In this document: positions 22,949-25,292 of the stretch, in pieces
Layout: each line of letters opens with the position of its first letter
Numbering within the stretch: position 1 is the stretch's first letter
Assembly: GCA_964428075.1 (NCBI GenBank)
Contig: CAYRWQ010000010.1
Location: 1-25,292, forward strand
DNA: 25,292 nucleotides
Source: JAGOSP01 sp964428075
GTDB lineage: Bacteria > Patescibacteriota > Minisyncoccia > Moranbacterales > UBA1568
Direction: 5' to 3'
The notes under the pieces: model-generated
What the model was told of the DNA's origin: nothing
Database searches by the model: none
What the model saw: the letters and a program-made list of their open reading frames with translations, nothing else
Program-made: the position numbers and the translations under genes

Positions 22949-24646
22949 ATGAATCCTGATTTTCATTTTCCTGACCCGAAAACCATCAAACCGAAAGAGC
23001 GGCGAATACAAAGGATTCTAGAGATGATCCCTGGTTCGTTGGCCTGGTTGACTATTTTTGGGATGCCGGTGCTTTCATATTTCTTCCCGCTTGTAGCAGC
23101 GGTGTTTATTATACTTTTTGACATTTATTGGGTGCATCGAGCAATATATATTTCACTGCTTTCGGTGTACGGTAATTATTTGGTTTCGGCAGGGAAGCGT
23201 GTCGATTGGTGGGAACGTTGTCAGCATACACTTCATCCTGAGCAGTATATTGTCTTACTTCAGGAACGCTTGGAGCAACTTGCGGAACAGAGGCGGACAG
23301 TGTCTTTCTTCTTGTTTTGGCATCAGCACCTGATGCGCAAGGAGATGCGCCGAATACATACATTACTTCGGGAGACCGCGACATTGATACCTGTGAAGAG
23401 TGAGATTATGGATTGGCGGGAAGTACTGCACGTTGTACTCCTGCCAACGGCCGGGGAACCGGCTGAGGTTATTGAACCCGCTATCCAATCTTTGGCTGAT
23501 GCGAACTTCCCAAAGGAACAGATGATTGTTCTTTTGGCGACCGAAGAACGCGAAGATCCAAAGACTCGTCTACCTAAAGTCGAATATCTACAAAAACGTT
23601 TCGCGGGGGTTTTTCGAGACTTTCTCGTGACGACACATATCGTTGCAGGGGGTGAAATGAAATGTAAAGCCTCAAATGCACGATTCGCGGCGTATGAGTT
23701 GATGAAATATCTCAATGAACATGGGATTCAGTATACCAGGGTGATTTTTTCGAATTTTGATTGTGATAGCGTAGCGCATCGAGAATATTTCGCTGCGCTT
23801 ACGTATGCTTATGTGACCGATCCGAAGCGTTTGCAACGTGCCTACCAGCCGATTCCGATGTATCACAACAATCTGTGGGATACATCAGCGATAGTACGTT
23901 TGGTGGTGATTGGTTCGAGCTTCTGGCATCTTTTTCAGAGTACTCGCCGGCAGATGGTGACCTTCTCATCGCATTCGGAACCTTTCGACACTTTGGTGAA
24001 GGTTGGTTTTTGGCCGGTCAATATGATTAGTGAGGATTCGATTATTTATTGGAAATGTTTGTCGTATTTTCATGGTGATTATCGGGTGGCGCCGATTCAT
24101 TTGCCGATATCGCTTGATGCTGTTCTGGCGGAGACTTGGTGGAAGACCATCAAGAATCAGTACAAACAGAAGCGTCGTTGGGCGTATGGCATTGAGAATT
24201 TTCCAGTGACGATGCGTGCTCTTTGGCCGGATAAACGGATTCCGGTTCTCACGAAGTTGCGCATTTCTTTCGAGATGGTAGAGGGACACTATTCGTGGGC
24301 GACTACCTCGATGGTTATTACATTTGTTGGGTGGTTACCGCTCCTTTTAGGAGGACAAGCTTTTCAGGAGAGCGTACTCGCGCACAATCTTCCGTTCATG
24401 ACTAAGACACTTATGACACTTGGTATGTGTGGCCTCTTCATTTCAATTCCGCTCTCATTGATTTCGTTGCCACCCAAGCCGAAGCGTTATCACTGGAGTA
24501 AATATCTGATTATGTTTTTTCAGTGGATATTTTTGCCCGTGGTTGCGTTTCTGTCGGCTTTTCCGGCTCTCGATTCACAGACTCGCTTATTGTTCGGCAG
24601 GTACTTTGGAGAGTTCTGGGTGACCGAGAAGATTCGGAAACGGTAG
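22949..24646 (+). CDS. Membrane GT2-family glycosyltransferase
   Basis: A 565-residue integral membrane protein. Two N-terminal spans (about 30-70) come before a cytoplasmic GT-A domain, and about three to four spans lie in the C-terminal 130 residues. Catalytic features are DxD in NFDCDS (D271, D273), the acidic pair in ISEDSIIYW (E362-D363, probable catalytic base) and QxxRW in KQKRRWAYG (Q407-W411). This D,D,QxxRW set is shared with processive GT2 enzymes such as cellulose and hyaluronan synthases, so it may make or extend a surface polysaccharide. Donor and acceptor are unknown. I prefer ATG 22949 (MNPDF); a GTG at 22922 would add nine hydrophobic residues. It is divergent from the GH1 gene. 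Confidence 0.88.
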   Translation: MNPDFHFPDPKTIKPKERRIQRILEMIPGSLAWLTIFGMPVLSYFFPLVAAVFIILFDIYWVHRAIYISLLSVYGNYLVSAGKRVDWWERCQHTLHPEQYIVLLQERLEQLAEQRRTVSFFLFWHQHLMRKEMRRIHTLLRETATLIPVKSEIMDWREVLHVVLLPTAGEPAEVIEPAIQSLADANFPKEQMIVLLATEEREDPKTRLPKVEYLQKRFAGVFRDFLVTTHIVAGGEMKCKASNARFAAYELMKYLNEHGIQYTRVIFSNFDCDSVAHREYFAALTYAYVTDPKRLQRAYQPIPMYHNNLWDTSAIVRLVVIGSSFWHLFQSTRRQMVTFSSHSEPFDTLVKVGFWPVNMISEDSIIYWKCLSYFHGDYRVAPIHLPISLDAVLAETWWKTIKNQYKQKRRWAYGIENFPVTMRALWPDKRIPVLTKLRISFEMVEGHYSWATTSMVITFVGWLPLLLGGQAFQESVLAHNLPFMTKTLMTLGMCGLFISIPLSLISLPPKPKRYHWSKYLIMFFQWIFLPVVAFLSAFPALDSQTRLLFGRYFGEFWVTEKIRKR

Positions 24647-24804
24647 AAAATGTGTCTGACCTTTCCCTGTTTTTATGAGAGTTTTGTGGGAGTGATCAAG
24701 CGAATTGCCTTGGTTGGACCGTTTCTGCATACTTTGAGTGTGGAATATTTGGTATTTGGTCGAGACAGAGTGATTTTGTGAAAAAGACATGGTTCCTGAT
24801 GGAA

Positions 24805-24835
24805 AGAAAAAATCCAGCATATGAGGCTGGATTTA
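24805..24835 (-). terminator. Rho-independent terminator of the orphan gene
   Basis: On the minus strand: AAATCCAGC, a 7-nt loop, GCTGGATTT, then a run of T (rc of the A-run 24807-24812). The first arm overlaps the TAA stop of the leftward gene at 24833. The 9-bp stem plus T-run is a textbook intrinsic terminator. It may also dampen read-through from the GT2 gene. Confidence 0.85.
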
Positions 24836-25216
24836 AGTGATTTCTGGGCGTGGAGAGTAAACAGTGACTGCTATTGTGTGCACCTCGCCTGCTGGGTAAG
24901 GAATACTCCAGAGAATTTTCTCTGTTATGCGACAACGGACACACAGATGTCGTCCTTGCCCAACTCCGGTTTCGACCGAGATACGAGCATGTACACACTC
25001 GACAATTATATATGAAGGACTGCTTGCATTGACGGTGATTCGAGCAGTTGGTTTCATATGGGAATTTCGATCATCCCTCTTGATATACAATAAGACTTCA
25101 CTCAAGAGCGATGCATCGTTCTTCGCTAAGAGCTGTTGAAGTATATGACGTTGGGCAGGTGGCCATGCTATGAGCCACCCATTTTCTTCCCACTTTTCTA
25201 AGTCTGATGCAGACAT
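24833..25216 (-). CDS. Hypothetical protein, 127 residues
   Basis: The preferred start at ATG 25216 (MSASDLEKWEENGWLIAWPP) has the clearest Shine-Dalgarno sequence in the window, AAAGGAG, 5 nt upstream. The first half is helical and charged (QRHILQQLLAKNDASLLSEVLLYIKRDD). The second half looks beta-rich (ARITVNASSPSYIIVECVHARISVETG...VRCRITEKILWSIPY). Three Cys are spread out (ECVH, HLCVRCR). There is no membrane span or signal peptide. I do not recognise a family. The stop codon is built into a strong intrinsic terminator, and a TTGACA promoter element lies upstream, so this is a self-contained one-gene unit. Function is unknown. Confidence 0.75.
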   Translation of the reverse strand: MSASDLEKWEENGWLIAWPPAQRHILQQLLAKNDASLLSEVLLYIKRDDRNSHMKPTARITVNASSPSYIIVECVHARISVETGVGQGRHLCVRCRITEKILWSIPYPAGEVHTIAVTVYSPRPEIT

Positions 25217-25236
25217 ACTCACTCCTTTGTCGTTTC

Positions 25237-25290
25237 TCGTTGTCAAGGTACAAGTACTTATGTAGTATGTTTTTTGATCGCTGTCAAGGT
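25237..25290 (-). repeat. Direct repeats ACCTTGACA[A/G]CGA upstream of the orphan gene
   Basis: Two 13-bp copies differing at one position lie at 25237-25249 and 25278-25290, 41 bp apart (about four helical turns). Each contains a perfect TTGACA. The upstream copy could serve as -35 with a poor -10 (TACATA, rc of 25259-25264) at 17 nt. The pair could be a regulator-binding tandem site or duplicated promoter elements. The second copy is two bases from the window edge, so further copies may lie beyond it. Confidence 0.5.
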
Positions 25291-25292
25291 TC

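Noticed and set aside
25237..25290. Possible CRISPR or phage att repeats at the right edge
   Set aside because: Only two 13-bp copies, each containing a -35-like TTGACA; size and spacing do not fit CRISPR, and no integrase or cas gene is present.

Overview
The window looks like a chromosomal segment from a member of the Candidate Phyla Radiation (Patescibacteria), most likely a Parcubacteria-type lineage. This is inferred from the short IF-2, compact genes, an infB-adjacent DUF4446 gene, weak or absent Shine-Dalgarno sequences at many starts, and -10 boxes placed almost on top of several start codons. TGA acts as a normal stop (for example pilB, the VanZ-like gene and gatC), so lineages that recode UGA as glycine are unlikely. 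There are no phage, IS, CRISPR or rRNA features. Almost everything is a recognisable single-copy bacterial gene.

Layout. Positions 1-4455 read leftwards: a truncated hypothetical gene at the left edge, tRNA-Pro(CGG), the CCA-adding enzyme (cca), infB and a DUF4446 membrane protein. Well-formed divergent promoters at 4427-4493 then drive rightward transcription of xseA, whose product carries an extra N-terminal HRDC domain, and xseB. Next come a DMT/EamA-type permease, a membrane-anchored glycoside hydrolase, a SpoU/TrmH methyltransferase, a HAD hydrolase, a 38-residue membrane microprotein, a VanZ-like protein and a PilB/GspE ATPase. A perfect 14-bp hairpin at 12331-12361 separates pilB from the convergent relA/spoT homologue.

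Divergent from relA is a complete zinc-uptake unit: a Fur/Zur regulator, then ZnuA-, ZnuC- and ZnuB-like genes. It is followed by ligA, gatC, gatA (no gatB here) and a membrane protein of unknown function. The right end holds a leftward GH1 beta-glycosidase, a rightward membrane GT2 glycosyltransferase and a leftward orphan gene with its own terminator.

The main points for a second look are the HRDC-exonuclease VII fusion, the repeated near-leaderless promoter architecture, and a Fur-box-like palindrome between relA and zur that could couple zinc status to (p)ppGpp metabolism. The orphan gene at 24833-25216 and the pairing of carbohydrate enzymes with membrane proteins are also of interest. 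I found no clear new multi-gene defence or mobile system.
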